A DNA stretch of 64,000 nt, taken from NCBI GenBank assembly GCA_029224185.1, contig CM055194.1, forward strand, positions 23,123,174 to 23,187,173. Direction: 5' to 3'. Positions 1 to 12,525 of this stretch are shown here, in pieces. Origin of the DNA: Karalla daura (lineage: Eukaryota; Chordata; Actinopteri; Chaetodontiformes; Leiognathidae). The position numbers and the translations under genes were made by a program. The number at the start of each line of letters is the position of its first letter. The stretch's first letter is position 1. The notes below the pieces were generated by a model, which saw nothing but the letters and a program-made list of their open reading frames with translations, did no database searches and was not told the DNA's origin.

Positions 1-1404
1 TGCAAATGTTCTCTGTGCTTATGCCAAATTAGCAATATTGTTGTTACACTTCAAACCATTGCTTTTGCAGCTCAGCGGCGTGTGAAGCGGGTGTAGTTTT
101 AGTGTTTATACAACCAGTGATTTAGTGAATCTGAGCTCCTCAGTTTTGGCAAAGAAGCTAAAACCAGCACAATGCCAACAGGACTTCACCGAGACGATAG
201 AGAAGAAGGAAATATGGGAGCAGTCAGATCATTTTGTGCAATTGTGGTGTCTGTGTGTGTGTGTGGCTTCAGAGGAAGAAATACAACGGAACAAAGCAAT
301 TATCACCACCAGCTGGGAGGGTGTTGAGGATGGTGCAAACTGGGAAATTCGAGAAGGACTGCGGGCATGCAAGCATGCATGCATTAGGGATGGAGAGAAG
401 AGAAATTGCCAGGAGCAGCACGCATGTCATGCTGTCAGATTTTTAGGTCATGGCTCAAACAGAGTATGTCATAGCCCATGATGCCTTCAGGGCCAAAGAG
501 GTTTACTTGCTCCTCAGAACTATTTCAGCAGGAAATCTTGCTGAAATTATTTATAGCAGACCTCTAATGCAGCCTTTCTTCTCTTAAATCTTAAAGGTGA
601 CCTAGAATGATTGAATGGAGTGTTGATCTTTGTTTTGAATCTTTGGCACATTGTTTTCATCGGAAATATTACAGACTCTATTTTATAAGCTTCCTTCGAA
701 TGCTATTTTTGGAGTGCTGCAGTAGTTCCTGCACAGATCGTTTTTTTTGTGAGATACGATCTATGGTTATCTGGCAACCACATGTGTTGCCTGTGACACA
801 CATGTATGATCACATGGTTTTACGTTCTTTGATAACCAGACCGATGAAGTTATGGAGTGTGTACACATGTCTGAGTGAAAATCCGACGTGGAATCAGATA
901 TTGAGGAAGAACATACATTGTACGTTGACATTTCACCAGAATCTAAATCAAACTGCTGCCTCAGAGTCATGTGCTCCATTTTATCACATACGCGTACATG
1001 CAAACATCTATTTTACACCACACACTCTTTCTCTGGTCGGATTCACCCTTCCATTTTAAAATCTTAGGTTTATCTGAGGAATGAGGACTTTATGACGTTT
1101 CCTAATCCATTGTACCTTTGTTGTCTGGGATTAGACCTTCATCATCATCATTCAACAAAGCCCAGTTAAAAGTGTTATTTTATTTATTTCCCCTCTTTAA
1201 ATTAATGTGTTGTGCCTGTATTAGTCAATTCTCCATTTACATGAAACAGCCATTGTTCTAACAGAAATGAAACCTAAACGACCTGAGCAATCAAAAACCT
1301 GTCTCTCAAGCAGGTGATTTGTTGTTGGTTGAACAGAAAAGTGTCCTGGGCCAAGAAAACTACTCCCTCAAGGCCTGGCTCATCTCTCCACCCCCCTCGT
1401 GCCC
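1..1404. other. Unassigned unique sequence
   Basis: No gene, RNA or repeat recognised. A GCATGC-rich patch (about 365-384) and two short open frames without coding character are the only structure seen. Confidence 0.5.
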
Positions 1405-1560
1405 CCCTCGTCGCCTAATTAAAAACTCTGCAACCACACAGATTTATCCAGCTCCGTCTCTCCGTCTCCACAACAGCCCCTCGCTCATTAACCGCAGCTT
1501 TATCCTTTGTAATTAGCTGTTGCTTCTTAATGCTGCTGCTGCTGTGTGTAAGAGTCCAGG
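1405..1560. other. CNE-like unique block
   Basis: Non-repetitive, with two homeodomain TAATTA cores (1416-1421 and 1510-1515) and a CATTAACC motif. A plausible enhancer element by appearance only. Confidence 0.2.
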
Positions 1561-1649
1561 TTTAAAGGAAGGGGGTCAGATTTCGTTTGGCCCTCAAGGC
1601 TAAATCCATAGACAACAAACCTCTTTTAAAACAGGGCAGAAGGGGGGAA

Positions 1650-1700
1650 AACCAAGTGTGTGTCTGTGTGTGAGTGTGTTGTGTGTGTGTGTGTTGATGT
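1650..1700. repeat. Imperfect (TG)n microsatellite
   Basis: TG-rich with CTG, AG and TT interruptions. Confidence 0.85.
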
Positions 1701-2077
1701 GGGGGTGCTAATAATGAATAAGGCACGTGCAAGAGGATAGAGAGGCTTAGCAGGAGGTGTGTACGCATGCAGATGTACAGGGTTGGGGTAAACCCCCGAG
1801 CCCGGCGCCACCACCCGCACCGCTGCTGTATGATCCTGTATGACGAGGGGCTGGTAGTTACACACACACCTAAATAGACAAACATCTGATTTCTTTTTTC
1901 CCCCCTTTTGTTCCCCACCTTCTCAAAGCCGCCCTCCCCTCTCCGGCATGTCATCCAGCCCTTTTTTTTTCTGACAATACTCTGAGAGGCAAGGGACAGG
2001 TGCTGCTGCTGCCTTGTGGGTTTTAAGCTCTTCAGAAATTGTATTCCACTCATTAGCCCCCCTTGCACTTCCACAAG

Positions 2078-2158
2078 CCCCCACCCCCACCCCCACCTTG
2101 CAAATGCACACACAAAACACTCTCTCTCACACACACAGAAACACACACACACACACAA
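2078..2158. repeat. (CCCCCA)3 followed by interrupted (CA)n
   Basis: Three CCCCCA hexamers at about 2078-2096 are followed by CACACACAAAACACTCTCTC and a CA run to 2158. Confidence 0.85.
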
Positions 2159-2159
2159 T

Positions 2160-3563
2160 GATGGAAACTCGGGGCTGTTATTCCACGTCTGTCAGTGGTG
2201 ATGATTTATGATGGTAAATCTCTCAGAAGAGCCATACGTTGAAACATCTGTGTCTGTGGCAGGGCGCAGGATTCTGGAGCGTCAGCACTTGTGCTGCCAA
2301 GTCGAGCTTTTGTTGGAAGGACTCGCTGAGTTTCGGACAAAACGGCAGCCGCACTGTGGAAGTTAAGTCGGGACAAATATCCGGTGATACACAACACATA
2401 AAACCAAACACACACCAGGTCTGACGCAATCGCTGAGACGCTCAGGACTGATGTTAATCATTGTTTTAAGAATCTTTAACAACTTTAGAAGTTTGAAATT
2501 AACAATTACAGTAATTGTAAATCTCAAGTCTTTGTCTGACTACAATTCTATACATCCTGCTGTGTTTCAGAATAATTTTCAGAATAGTGTTCTTAATGAT
2601 ATAAGGGGATTTCTCTACCAGATATATATTGTTAGTGCTTGGTTTATTCTTAGAAACGCCATTTCCCCTGCCATATATGGAGACACTAATTATACCTGAA
2701 GAGTCCTCAGAAGAGCGGAGCTTAGACATATTTACGACCAGGGTTTAAACACCTACTTAACAGCTCCAGCGAAGTCAATGTCGAGAAATGCTGCTTATAT
2801 TCAGGGGTATATTCAGTGTATCAGGAACCATATAGCCCACAAAATATGATTATGAACGGCTCATTTCCTTCTCAAATATGTTTTTGGGAGAGATGTAGTG
2901 TCTGTCTAGAATAAATTCAGTGGCGCCGTCTTGTTCTTTTTCCCCATCCAGGAAGTGACTTAAACTGAGATCAGAGGTATGAGTAGTTTGTTGGGCAATA
3001 CATCCATTTCTTTCGAACAAGGCATGTTATGACAGTAAAATGACACCATTGTATGCAATCTTGGAATCTACAAACACAGGTCACTCAACTGGATTTAACA
3101 GTGATCTAAGCCAGGATTAATAGATTACGTACCACATTAATCATCTTTTGTCATCTGGCAGTGAACTGTTGCAAAGTCTTTCGTTATGAATGATTTTTTT
3201 CTTTGTTTTAAGTAAGACAGGCTTTTGTTTACAGTGGAACAATGCATGTCTCAGTCATTGCCATTTTTATTATTTACATTAATGATCTATCTTGTATATA
3301 TCTTGGTAATCCAGTAACAAAGGGAGCACTGAGTGACACATCACCGGCTCTCCAGCAGATACCACTGAGTGTGATCCAATTGTCCATGGTGGGTTCAGTG
3401 GATCATCCGGGACCCCCCCTGCTATGATGCCCTCCCCACTGCCTCCCCCAAAACAGTGTGGGGCCTCCTCCTCAGCGAGGGGGGTGATGATCAATAGGGA
3501 TTTTGTGTGTTTGATTGTCTGTGTATATGTGTGTGTGTCTGGTCGTTTGGTGTCTGTTTCCCA

Positions 3564-3566
<3 letters not shown>
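2160..3566. other. Unassigned unique sequence
   Basis: AT-rich sequence without recognised repeats. Open frames are short and not coding-like. Confidence 0.5.

Positions 3567-3644
<78 letters not shown>
3567..3644. repeat. (TG)39 microsatellite
   Basis: A perfect run of 78 bp. Confidence 0.98.
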
Positions 3645-3650
<6 letters not shown>

Positions 3651-4477
3651 TTTTCCATCTGTGTGTGTGTTTAAGTGATGTGGGGTGGAGGGAGGGTGGG
3701 GATTGGAGGGGTGGGGGGAGTCATTTAGTTCAGTGCTATGGTTGTGACTGATAGGGTGGCGGGCCCCAGCGTGTGGGGGCCCCGGGGACCGGCTGTGTAT
3801 TGGCGGACTCTGTAGAGAGGCTTTCTGTTCCCCCATCGATCCCAACATGTCAATTAGACAGATTCAAATAAATGTGCCCTCAGCCTCAGCAGGCCGGCCG
3901 TATGCAGAGCCTCCCCATGTAAGCGACACCCACGCAGCGGCCCCCATGTCACCGGAGCCGGGGACGATAGCAAAGGGCCTTCTGGGTTAGAATTGACCGA
4001 GAAGCTTTTCCGCTGCACAGATTGTTTTTCACTTTGACCCCGGCCTTCGCTCATCAAGCAGCACACAACGTGTGTGTGTGTGTCACTGCAAGACATGATG
4101 GAGGTGAATTACCTTTTATGGCCTGAACTTTCCTTTTTGGTTTCTCTGAAAACCCAACCGCTGTTCACACAAATGAAAGCAGGGCAACAGAGCACCCCAA
4201 GCTTGTTTTTGTTTTGAGAAAAAAAGGAGAAAAAAAGAGACAATTTTCAACTGTGGCAACCCCAGGTTGTTTTTGCTACTGAATGTGACTTAAACAGAAA
4301 GAGTACACCGAGGTGTTCTGCTGACAGAAGGGTTTAATTAACCAGAAAAGCTTGGCATGTGAAGATGTGACAATGGCATGACCGCAAAGGAGACAAGACT
4401 TATATCACAACATGAATTGATTCATATGGTGGAATATTTGTCACAACGTCTATTGCACAGTTGTGCACATGTACTTG
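3645..4477. other. Unassigned; GC-rich part at 3740-4000
   Basis: The first 350 bp are G-rich then GC-rich, with GGGGCCCCGGGG and GGCCGGCCG motifs and moderate CpG. The remainder is AT-rich without features. Confidence 0.4.
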
Positions 4478-5172
4478 AAATGAGAGTAGCCAGTTAGCTT
4501 AGCTTAGCACTGAGCCTGGAGAGAGACGGTCAGAGCAGCCAACTGGGCTCTGTCTGCAACTAACAAAATCCAGTCACCAGCACCTTTTGAACTCACTAAT
4601 TAACACCCTATATCTCGCTTGCTCTGTCCATACAAAAAAAAAGAAAAAGTGTTAAGATGACAATTTGGCACATTACAGGGGGTTAAGTACCAGACTATTT
4701 CTTGGCTGTGACCAGTTTGTACCTGGAGCCTCAGTTGGTTGCCTGGCAACAAAGAATACACAGCAGTGTCTTTTCTACACCTTGTTCATGACTTCAATAT
4801 TCATCCTGTATCAAGACATCATGGGGAAACTCACACACTGCATTCACCCTCACACTCAGACCTACAGTAGGAGGAGTTCAGCGTCTTAGATCAGAGGACA
4901 AAACACACACAAGGCAAACTCTACCTCCATCCTGGGGCTTGAACCCAGTACTCCACTGACCTTCCACACAGTATATAATTAATAAAATAATAACCTTCAA
5001 GGGAGCAAATCGTTATTTTACTACCTTTATTTAGTGTACTGAGCTTGGCCTGTAGTCTTACTGTAGGAACTTGAGAGAGGTGTCAGTTGTTTCCTCTCAT
5101 AGTCCATCAGAAAGCAAATAAGCAAATAAGCAGTTCAAAAGCTGTCCAAAATAGATGAACTCTTCCTTTAAA
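4478..5172 (+). mobile_element. Non-autonomous teleost repeat of the TTAGCTTAGC...TTCCTTTAAA family, with an insertion
   Basis: The left part (4478-4755) carries the family signatures in order: GTTAGCTTAGCTTAGCAC, a CTGGGCTCTGTC block, TAACAAAATCC, CACTAATTAACAC, ATATCTCG, a poly-A stretch, GGGGGTTAAGTACCAGAC and TATTTCTTGGCTG. The right part (about 5090-5172) has CAGAAAGCAAATAAGC and ends CTTCCTTTAAA. Repeats of this type are abundant in percomorph genomes and lack coding capacity; mobilisation by another element's transposase is the usual assumption. A piece of an unrelated repeat (4830-4962) splits this copy, so it is older than that insertion. Confidence 0.6.
4830..4962 (+). mobile_element. 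Fragment of a dispersed LINE-tail-like fish repeat nested in another element
   Basis: It contains a CATTCACCCTCACACTCAGACCTAC block and then CAAGGCAAACTCTACC, GGGGCTTGAACCCAGTACTCC, the order seen in a very common teleost repeat usually classed with LINE-2-like tails. It interrupts the flanking TTAGCTTAGC element. Confidence 0.45.
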
Positions 5173-6327
5173 ACAGCAGTGAAAGAGCACAAGACTTCTG
5201 CTCCAGTATATCTACACACTCATGCATGTCGGACACAAGGACACACATAGACACAAACAGACGTTTGAAGAGCCTAGGAGAGACTATAAAATTGACTGTG
5301 TCCAAACAAGCCCACCATTATGGAGACAGATTGGGGGTGAAGCCTCTTGAAGATAATGACAGGGAGAAGAGAGTGACCCCCGGACTGGAGGTGATAAACC
5401 GATGCTACCTCCGTCTCTTTCTCTCACTCCATCAACCCTCCTGGTCTATATTCACTCCTCTCCATCACCCCCCCCCCTCCGCTCCCCACCTCAACCTCTA
5501 AACCCAACTCTTCACGCCTCCTTCCCCCTGAACAGACGCCCCGGTGAGAGGACGGCCCACCTCCCTCCCTCCCCCCTCCCGCCCTCCTCCCCCCTCCTGC
5601 CCTGCACACTGATCAGTGGGATTTACTGTGCACTCGTCCACAGTTCTCAGCCGGTCACACACGCCCTCTGGGTCGATCCAGGTCGAATTCAATTTGTAAG
5701 ATATTATGTATTGATCCCTTTGCTCCGTCCTCCATCCTCCCCTCCTCACACACACACACACACACCCAGCACCCACCCCACCTCTGCACAGCCCTGCCAG
5801 GCACTCATTGACCCACATGCACGATTTCTTGGATCATCATCATCATAGGAGTGTGGCAGTCTGAGCCTGTATTAGGGTAGGGGGCCTTAGGCCTACAGAG
5901 GCGACCCCCTGTTACATCTGCTGCCCAAGACTTTCCACACAAACAGCTAATGCTGCTCAAGGAGCGGGCTTCTAATGAATCTGCTGCTTGGGTTGAAAAA
6001 ACATGAGCTTAAATCTCTTGTGACAACTTTGTCAATGCTTTAAATCCTCCAGAGGTGTCATTTTATCAAAATCTGTCAGCATTAAATAGTTGAAGATGTC
6101 TCTTGGCCTTTGATAAAAGACTTTCAGAAATGACTGATGTATCTTGCCTCTATCTTTTTATATTTCTGGGATGATTTTTGATGCATTTCATAGGATAGCT
6201 GGAGATAGGTAGATGATATGACATGTAGTGAATGATCTAAACCAGATATAAATAAGGATAGTTGCAGGAATCATACACATGGCAACTGAACTCAACTGTA
6301 AACCACAAATAGCTATATGAGTTGAAA
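5173..6327. other. Unassigned; C/T-rich stretch at 5440-5745
   Basis: A strongly pyrimidine-rich stretch (5440-5610) gives chance frames on both strands. The rest is unique AT-rich sequence. Confidence 0.5.
5747..5765. repeat. Short (CA)9 microsatellite
   Basis: A perfect 19-bp run at the end of a C/T-rich stretch (5440-5745). Confidence 0.9.
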
Positions 6328-6495
6328 TGAAACTTAACTAAACAGTACTGTACTTTTCCAACAGAGCTAAACTGTACACTAACAGTTGAGCCAAAATGCG
6401 CTTGTGGCTAACTGCTTTAGCAACTGGGCTAAACAGCACTTCAACAATGGAGCTACATTGCACTTTACCAACTGAGCTTAACTGCGCGTCACCGC
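6328..6495 (+). repeat. Degenerate tandem repeat, period about 23 bp
   Basis: Units resemble AACTGAGCTAAACTGCACTT: AACAGAGCTAAACTGTACAC, ACAGTTGAGCCAAAATGCGC, AACTGGGCTAAACAGCACTT, ACAATGGAGCTACATTGCAC and CCAACTGAGCTTAACTGCGC. About six or seven diverged units are visible. Confidence 0.6.
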
Positions 6496-6639
6496 TGCAT
6501 TACTTATTAATATAACTCCTCTTTCTGCATTTTATGTAAAATTGCTAAGCAGAACCCCCCCCACCCCATTTTGCCGCCAATGTTTCCGCCAACCATCACG
6601 CACTGCCATTTAGCTTAGCTAACAGCCTCTAAATCTTTC

Positions 6640-6990
6640 AGATCAATACCTGTTTCCCAGTCTCTCCATCAAAACCACAAGTAAATAATTCAAATGAGAT
6701 AGTTGAGCCCTTTGGAATATAAACTGTAAATTGTGGGGAAGAAAAAAAAAATCCCCTTTGTGATTTGGACGTGCGATTTACGAACATAGCATCGAGTGTG
6801 GTGAACCGGGATGTGGTGGGCGGGGGGGCTGGGGAAGGGGAAGGGGCCGTGTATAAATTTGCAGGTTGAATCAATGGCAGCTTCGATTGGATGAATTCAG
6901 ATCTGGAAAGCTTTTACGACTTTCCTATTACATTTACATCAAATATTCAGAAGGCTCCAGATCGCTTTCCCATTAGGTAGATTGTGGTGT
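6640..6990. other. CNE-like unique block
   Basis: AT-rich, complex sequence split by a G-rich stretch at 6810-6850. No coding potential. Confidence 0.2.
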
Positions 6991-9791
6991 TACTCTGTTG
7001 TTGAAAGTAAACGGCAGCACCGCGGTCAACCTCAGTGCTTTCACACAGCTTCAGACTTCGATTCTCACCCAGCACGTCCTGCTGCACTGCAAATGACTGA
7101 CACACAAAAAGATGAGCGGAGGTCCTGCATGGCTGGCACAGATAAGAGAAATAAGGTCACATGTTAACAGGGGAGAGAGCGGTACGCCAAGGTGAGCAAT
7201 GGCTATGACATTTCACAAACTAGGCTAATTCCCCTGAAAATTTAGAAAGGGCACGTTGCACATTATTGCATCATGATGGTGATCGTGTTCAAAGCATAGC
7301 AGGCTCCCCTCATTTTTTCCGCCTCGAAGCTCTTATTTATTTATTTCCCATGCATGGTAATGTTCCCTGTCATAGAGACACAAGCATCACAACAAGCACA
7401 CAGATAAATTACCACGCTTCACGCTGTGCATCCTTAAACAAAGCTTGGGAAGCGGATATCCCCAGAAGTTACTGAACGCAACAAAGCGAAAAATCTTTAA
7501 ACAACAAAAGCAACAATTTCAATTCTTATCTCTTCCTGACACTTTACAAAAGTCTTTGTGTCAAACTGCAGACGTGAGGGACAGACTGTGCACGCACATG
7601 TAGGCATGTGGGCAGCAATGTATTCATGCACAGTCTGTATATATGTGTGGATGGGAGAGAAAGAGCAGGTAACCTCAAGAGTCCCCATGAGGTGAGTGTA
7701 GGACGGCGCTGTGGAGTTTCCTCGTCAGCGAGTGGGATTCCCTCTGTTTACCCCTCCACTTCCTGTCTCAGCAAGGAAGCATGAAACACTCTCCGTCTCC
7801 CCTGGCAGGAAACACGAGCCCGCTCTGCTTTGTGACTCACATCATGACCTTCAGCCAAACCCGCGTCAGATGACAGCTTTAGCGGTGCCCTGGGGTAAAT
7901 TTAAATGCTCCAAGAATACAAACATGCACTCTGACAGCGGTTTTTGTATGTCTCTTTTTGGTGGACTGGGCGTCTTATGCCAAGGCCCTTCAACAATGGC
8001 TTTGTAAACGCTGGGTAAATTTAGCTGTGACAAAGAGCTCATCACTGGCACTGAGCTCACATAGCCACAGGAAGTGTGCGTAAACACAACCGTACAGAGG
8101 CTGAAGGCCGTAAGAGTTTCCACCCAGTTTGTCTCCGCACCCAGACCGTGTCATATTGTGTTTTGATTTCTCAGAACTTTGACTTTGTTTCATGCAGGAG
8201 GATATCAACATGTGTCTTATGTACATTTGGCAAAATATAATTGGTGACAACAGTCACAACTCCTTTTTATCCATCTATTTTCTAACAATGGCAATACTGT
8301 CGCTGACACAATTACACAACAGCATTAAAGCAGTTGTTTGTTCAAGCTGTGTGCATATCAACAAGTTAAAATGAATCAATTTAGATTCGTCAGTGTGCTG
8401 ACAACAACTCAGCGTGACATAATTACTACACTTGATCCACATTGTGCCATAATTCACTGGGGAAGGAAGTTAAAGAAGCTTTTAGTGTGATATAGTACAT
8501 CATAAAGTACAAATAACCTTTTTCCTGAGTTCAATTTTCACAAAATTGTCACTAAATTATCAGAATTGCTCACTGTCCAGCAGAATAAACTCAATGTTCC
8601 ATTCTTGGATTATCATTGATCACTACACATAAATGTAATGCCAGTTTGTATGCTTAAATGTGCAAAAAAATGTGTGAAAATCAAACTAGTAGAAGTAGAA
8701 GTACTGATAATTGTCCAGTACTGTAAGTTGAACTTAGTTGTTTTCCAATACATGTCCCTGTTGCATTCAGAGCTACGTTTTTTTTCCTCTTGCTTCACTG
8801 AAACCGACTTCATAGAACTGTGTCAACCACAGAGTATCTTGTAACATATGACAAGCTCTGTTCACCAGTTTCATGTCCTCACATTAAGATAAGCTGACCA
8901 TCTGGCTGCTGCTTCACATTTTCCATACAGATCGTAGATCTCTTGGAACTCTTGCTTCTCTCTTGCCCACAATCACATGATAAAGTGGCAGAGGACAGCC
9001 AGTCATACCTGTTTGCATGATGTTGTCATTGTTATTTATCTGAGGTTTGTCCCGCGGCCTCTTCTCACCTTCAGCTGGAGCTCCTCCAAACCCCTGAGAC
9101 CTGCCCAGCCTCCATCAGCTCCACCCGCCTCACTGAGCAGTGTAAGATGCAGTGAAGCAGCCAGCTGTAGGCCTGAAAAACTCCCCTCCACTTCCAGAAG
9201 TGCCTGCAGTGATAGAAACCAAAAAGGAAACTGGGTGAGGAACCTGCGTTGGAATGCTGGAATGAATCATCTTGGGTCCTGTCCAAAGACCATCGACTGT
9301 TACAGAATTTATCCACGTTTTAACACTTGTGTGTTACAAAAATAAGCAAGTACGTTGAAAGTAAATGAGGCAATCTAAAATTAATCAGCTATTATGAAGA
9401 AAAACATTTGCATAAGCAAATCTGTATTTCAGAAAATTGTGCAAAAGGGTCACTAAAACAATATACATCAAGATCGAGCCGTGACTTGTTTAAAGGTTAC
9501 AGCTACAGGCAACTCAGACCTGCAACGGCTCTTGAAGGACATAATGAAAAACGTATTCTCGGTTAAATATCAACATATGTAGATTCTCGAGCCCCTGGCT
9601 AGCATTAACTCATAATTTAATACTAATTTCTTGTTATTCAGCTAAAAATACATATTATTACTCCTGGAGACTGGTAATTTGCTACACTTCTGGTAATATT
9701 ACTTCCCCATAACGCCTGAGATCATGACAATTAAGTGCTCGTTTTTCCAACTATACAGAGCCAGGTATTTCACTAAGCTTTCTGCCGTCTG
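6991..9791. other. Unassigned unique sequence
   Basis: No coding frame, RNA or clear repeat. A complex AT-rich piece at 7240-7480 could be conserved. Nothing else stands out. Confidence 0.5.
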
Positions 9792-10040
<249 letters not shown>

Positions 10041-10457
10041 TTCAAATCACATATATCACAAATATCCAACTATAAGAGACATTTAACAGAAAAAAAATTG
10101 TTTGGCAGCTTCCAAAACAATTCACCAATATTTCAGCAATTTTTGATATTGACGCTGCAAGAATAAAAGACTGAGATAAGACCGTGCTGTCCATCCCAGC
10201 AGCGCCTGAAGTCCAGCAAGAGTTTTGAAAACTTTCTTGATGTAAGTGGAATCCTTTCTATTTTGGGACATGGCAAAAGCCATCACATTTATTTCCATTT
10301 CATTTTTATTCTTCTGTTCTCCTTTCCATCCAAAACAACTCTGCAAAACCCCTTGAACTATGTCACAGTGTATAAGCTCTGACTGAGTGATGACTGACTG
10401 TTTTTCTTTCTGAGCTGTCTGACTTGGATGTGCGCTTCCTTCCTTCCTCCCCTCCAG

Positions 10458-10514
10458 ATTTCAGCTCTGTCTGAGTTTGGTGTCATGGGCCAGCAGTCAG
10501 AGACAGGGCCGGTG
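10458..10514 (+). CDS. Possible 57-nt phase-0 cassette exon
   Basis: The segment is preceded by a branch-point-like CTGAC at about 10420 and an uninterrupted pyrimidine tract ending CCCTCCAG at 10457. It is followed by GTG|GTGAGC, a good donor, at 10515-10520. The 57 nt are exactly 19 codons in an open frame (ISALSEFGVMGQQSETGPV), so skipping would keep the frame. The frame remains open beyond the donor for 40 codons, so the end is not forced. I do not recognise the peptide. Such arrangements occur by chance in tens of kilobases of intron, so confidence is low. Confidence 0.2.
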
Positions 10515-12348
10515 GTGAGCCTGGACTACATCAAACACGCACCAGACGCTGCAGCCGGAAGACAGGCAGGAACCGTGAAGCTCTGCTCGCCTCTATCGCT
10601 GTCTCTCATCACAAAAAAAAAACAAAAAAACTGACCTAGAACGAGCACTGCCGCATACATGGGGGTGTCAGGCAGGTGGGGAGGGACGCAAGCCAACGTT
10701 CAGGCTGCTCTTTGTCAGCGTGTTCGCCTGTTCAGCCGTGTCTGAACTTTCCTCAGTTCAGCCGCAGAGAAAATGAGAATATCAGAGTTGATGTCAAGTG
10801 GCAACTGTATCCTCATTCATCTGCAGTCCTCTCTCCTGGTGCGGGGCAATTACAAAACGCAGCACATGCCAATTTTTCAGAGGGAAAAGGTTATTTTCAG
10901 AGGATGAAGAGAGACTTTCCACTTGACCTGTGTATAATCAAAGAGCATAACAATGAAACCAGGTTCTCTCTGTCGTTTCCCCCTGCAGCTTTCTGACATT
11001 TAGCAGAGCTGTCTTCTGACTTAATGACTTGTGAATGAGGAAGGAGAGGCAGTAATGTGTGGGACTGCTGTTGCACACACCTATTCTGTGCAGCCATCAA
11101 GCATTGTCAGTAATTCCTAAGTTTAGAGCAGATAAATGTGGGATAAATACAATGGGGGATCTCCAAACATTATCTTCAATGTCCCTCTTCAAAAAGCTGC
11201 TTCACTTCACAGTCTAATGGGTTGGGAAGGGCCTCAGCTCACACACTGTACATGCAGCCCTCGTCCTAACATGTCAGACCTGACCTAGACCAGACAGGGC
11301 TTAAATCAAAACCTGGCTAAAGTAAACCAATGCATGACCGGAGGAAGCTCGCTCAGACCGGCCACGGCCGTCAGATGTCCGTCAGTCTGCACAGATCGTC
11401 TCAGCCAGTCTGGAAGTATTGATCTCTCTGATTGATCTAAGGCTCCGTCCATCTGCCTGATCCAGACCTTAATGCCACAGAGTACACAGGACGAAGAGGT
11501 GGGGAGGGTGGAAAAAGGATAGCGAAGTGAAGATAAACAGATAAGAGCGCAAATAGGATGGTGCATGGAGAACTGTAGGCGGAGTAGGAGGGGGTGGAGA
11601 GAGTCGAGCCAGTCTAGTCTGGACAGCTGGTGTTGATAACTAATCTGCCATTGCTGGCGCTTTTTGTAAAACATGAAACCCGGCAACCTGATAGCATGAA
11701 TTAATAAATGAACAATTTCTTCTACAACGGGGGCCCCCAGCTCCACAGGGGTTTCTTTACACAGACACAATAGACGCATAGAGGGGCCCACAGGGGTGTT
11801 CATTCCCCTCAAGTACTAACTACACAAACCACTGCATGACTGAGAACCACTTGATCAAATAATGACACCAAGAGCTGATATCGGCACTCATGTAGCCGTC
11901 AGAGTAATATGCAGTGTGGGATCCGTGAATAGCATTTGGGAGGGAGCTGACTGCTGCTTCTCTGTTTCTTTTTTTCGGTTATTTAGAGCAGGCCTAATAA
12001 GCAGTGTGGGTGGTGAATGAGGAACCATTAGCTCAATAGCTGAATGAAGAGAAGCTCAGCCTCCTCTCGCTGCTCCGCTTTTTACCCCTGGCAATGGGAA
12101 CACCTGCACCGCAACACAGGGGTGGCGGAGGGGGGAGAGGCAGAGGGTGGGGTGGAAGATTGCCAGGGTTAAGAGGTGGAAAGGCTTAGGTGAGACGAAA
12201 AGGAAAAAAAGGTGGGCTGAGGAGCACGCTGAGACAAAAAGACAGAAAGGTTCTTATTGCTTTCTTGTCGAGAGGCAGATGAGACGATCGATGGGGCCCT
12301 CATGTTTGTCACTTAAACACGAGGCCGCAGCCAGCGGCTGGATACCCT
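10515..12348. other. Unassigned unique sequence
   Basis: A minus-strand frame of 168 codons (11306-11812) is open but has no motif, no splice boundaries and ordinary intron-like composition. 11640-11830, with GAATTAATAAATGAAC, may be a conserved element. Confidence 0.4.
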
Positions 12349-12480
12349 AGCTTAGCATTAAGGCTGGAAACAGCTTGGCAGTCTCTGCACAAAAGCAATC
12401 GTATTATACTACCTCCTCTAAAGCTCATACTAAAGAAAACATACAAAAGGAGCTCCTAATTCACAGATTTAGCACCGACG
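12349..12480 (+). mobile_element. Left-end fragment of the TTAGCTTAGC repeat
   Basis: It reads CCTAGCTTAGCATTAAGGCTGGAAACAGC and then CCTCTAAAGCTCATACTAA, matching the order of the 4.48-kb copy. A matching right end lies about 960 bp downstream, so the two may be one element split by later sequence. Confidence 0.45.
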
Positions 12481-12505
12481 CCACATTGACCACTTAATCC
12501 TATGT

Positions 12506-12525
12506 TGACGTCAGTGACGTATAAA
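12506..12525 (+). promoter_or_regulatory. CRE palindrome, second CRE half-site and TATAAA within 20 bp
   Basis: A perfect TGACGTCA (12506-12513) is followed by TGACGT (12515-12520), and the last T begins TATAAA (12520-12525). CREB/ATF proteins bind TGACGTCA, and CRE sites close to a TATA box are seen in cAMP-responsive promoters. No open frame or CpG enrichment follows, so function is unproven. Confidence 0.2.

Noticed and set aside
1562..2158. 198-codon minus-strand open frame
   Set aside because: Most of it is translated TG/CA and C-rich sequence (HTHT, CVCV, GWGWG); no domain and no splice boundaries.
11306..11812. 168-codon minus-strand frame
   Set aside because: No motif, no coding-like composition and no splice sites. 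Similar to other chance frames over unique sequence.
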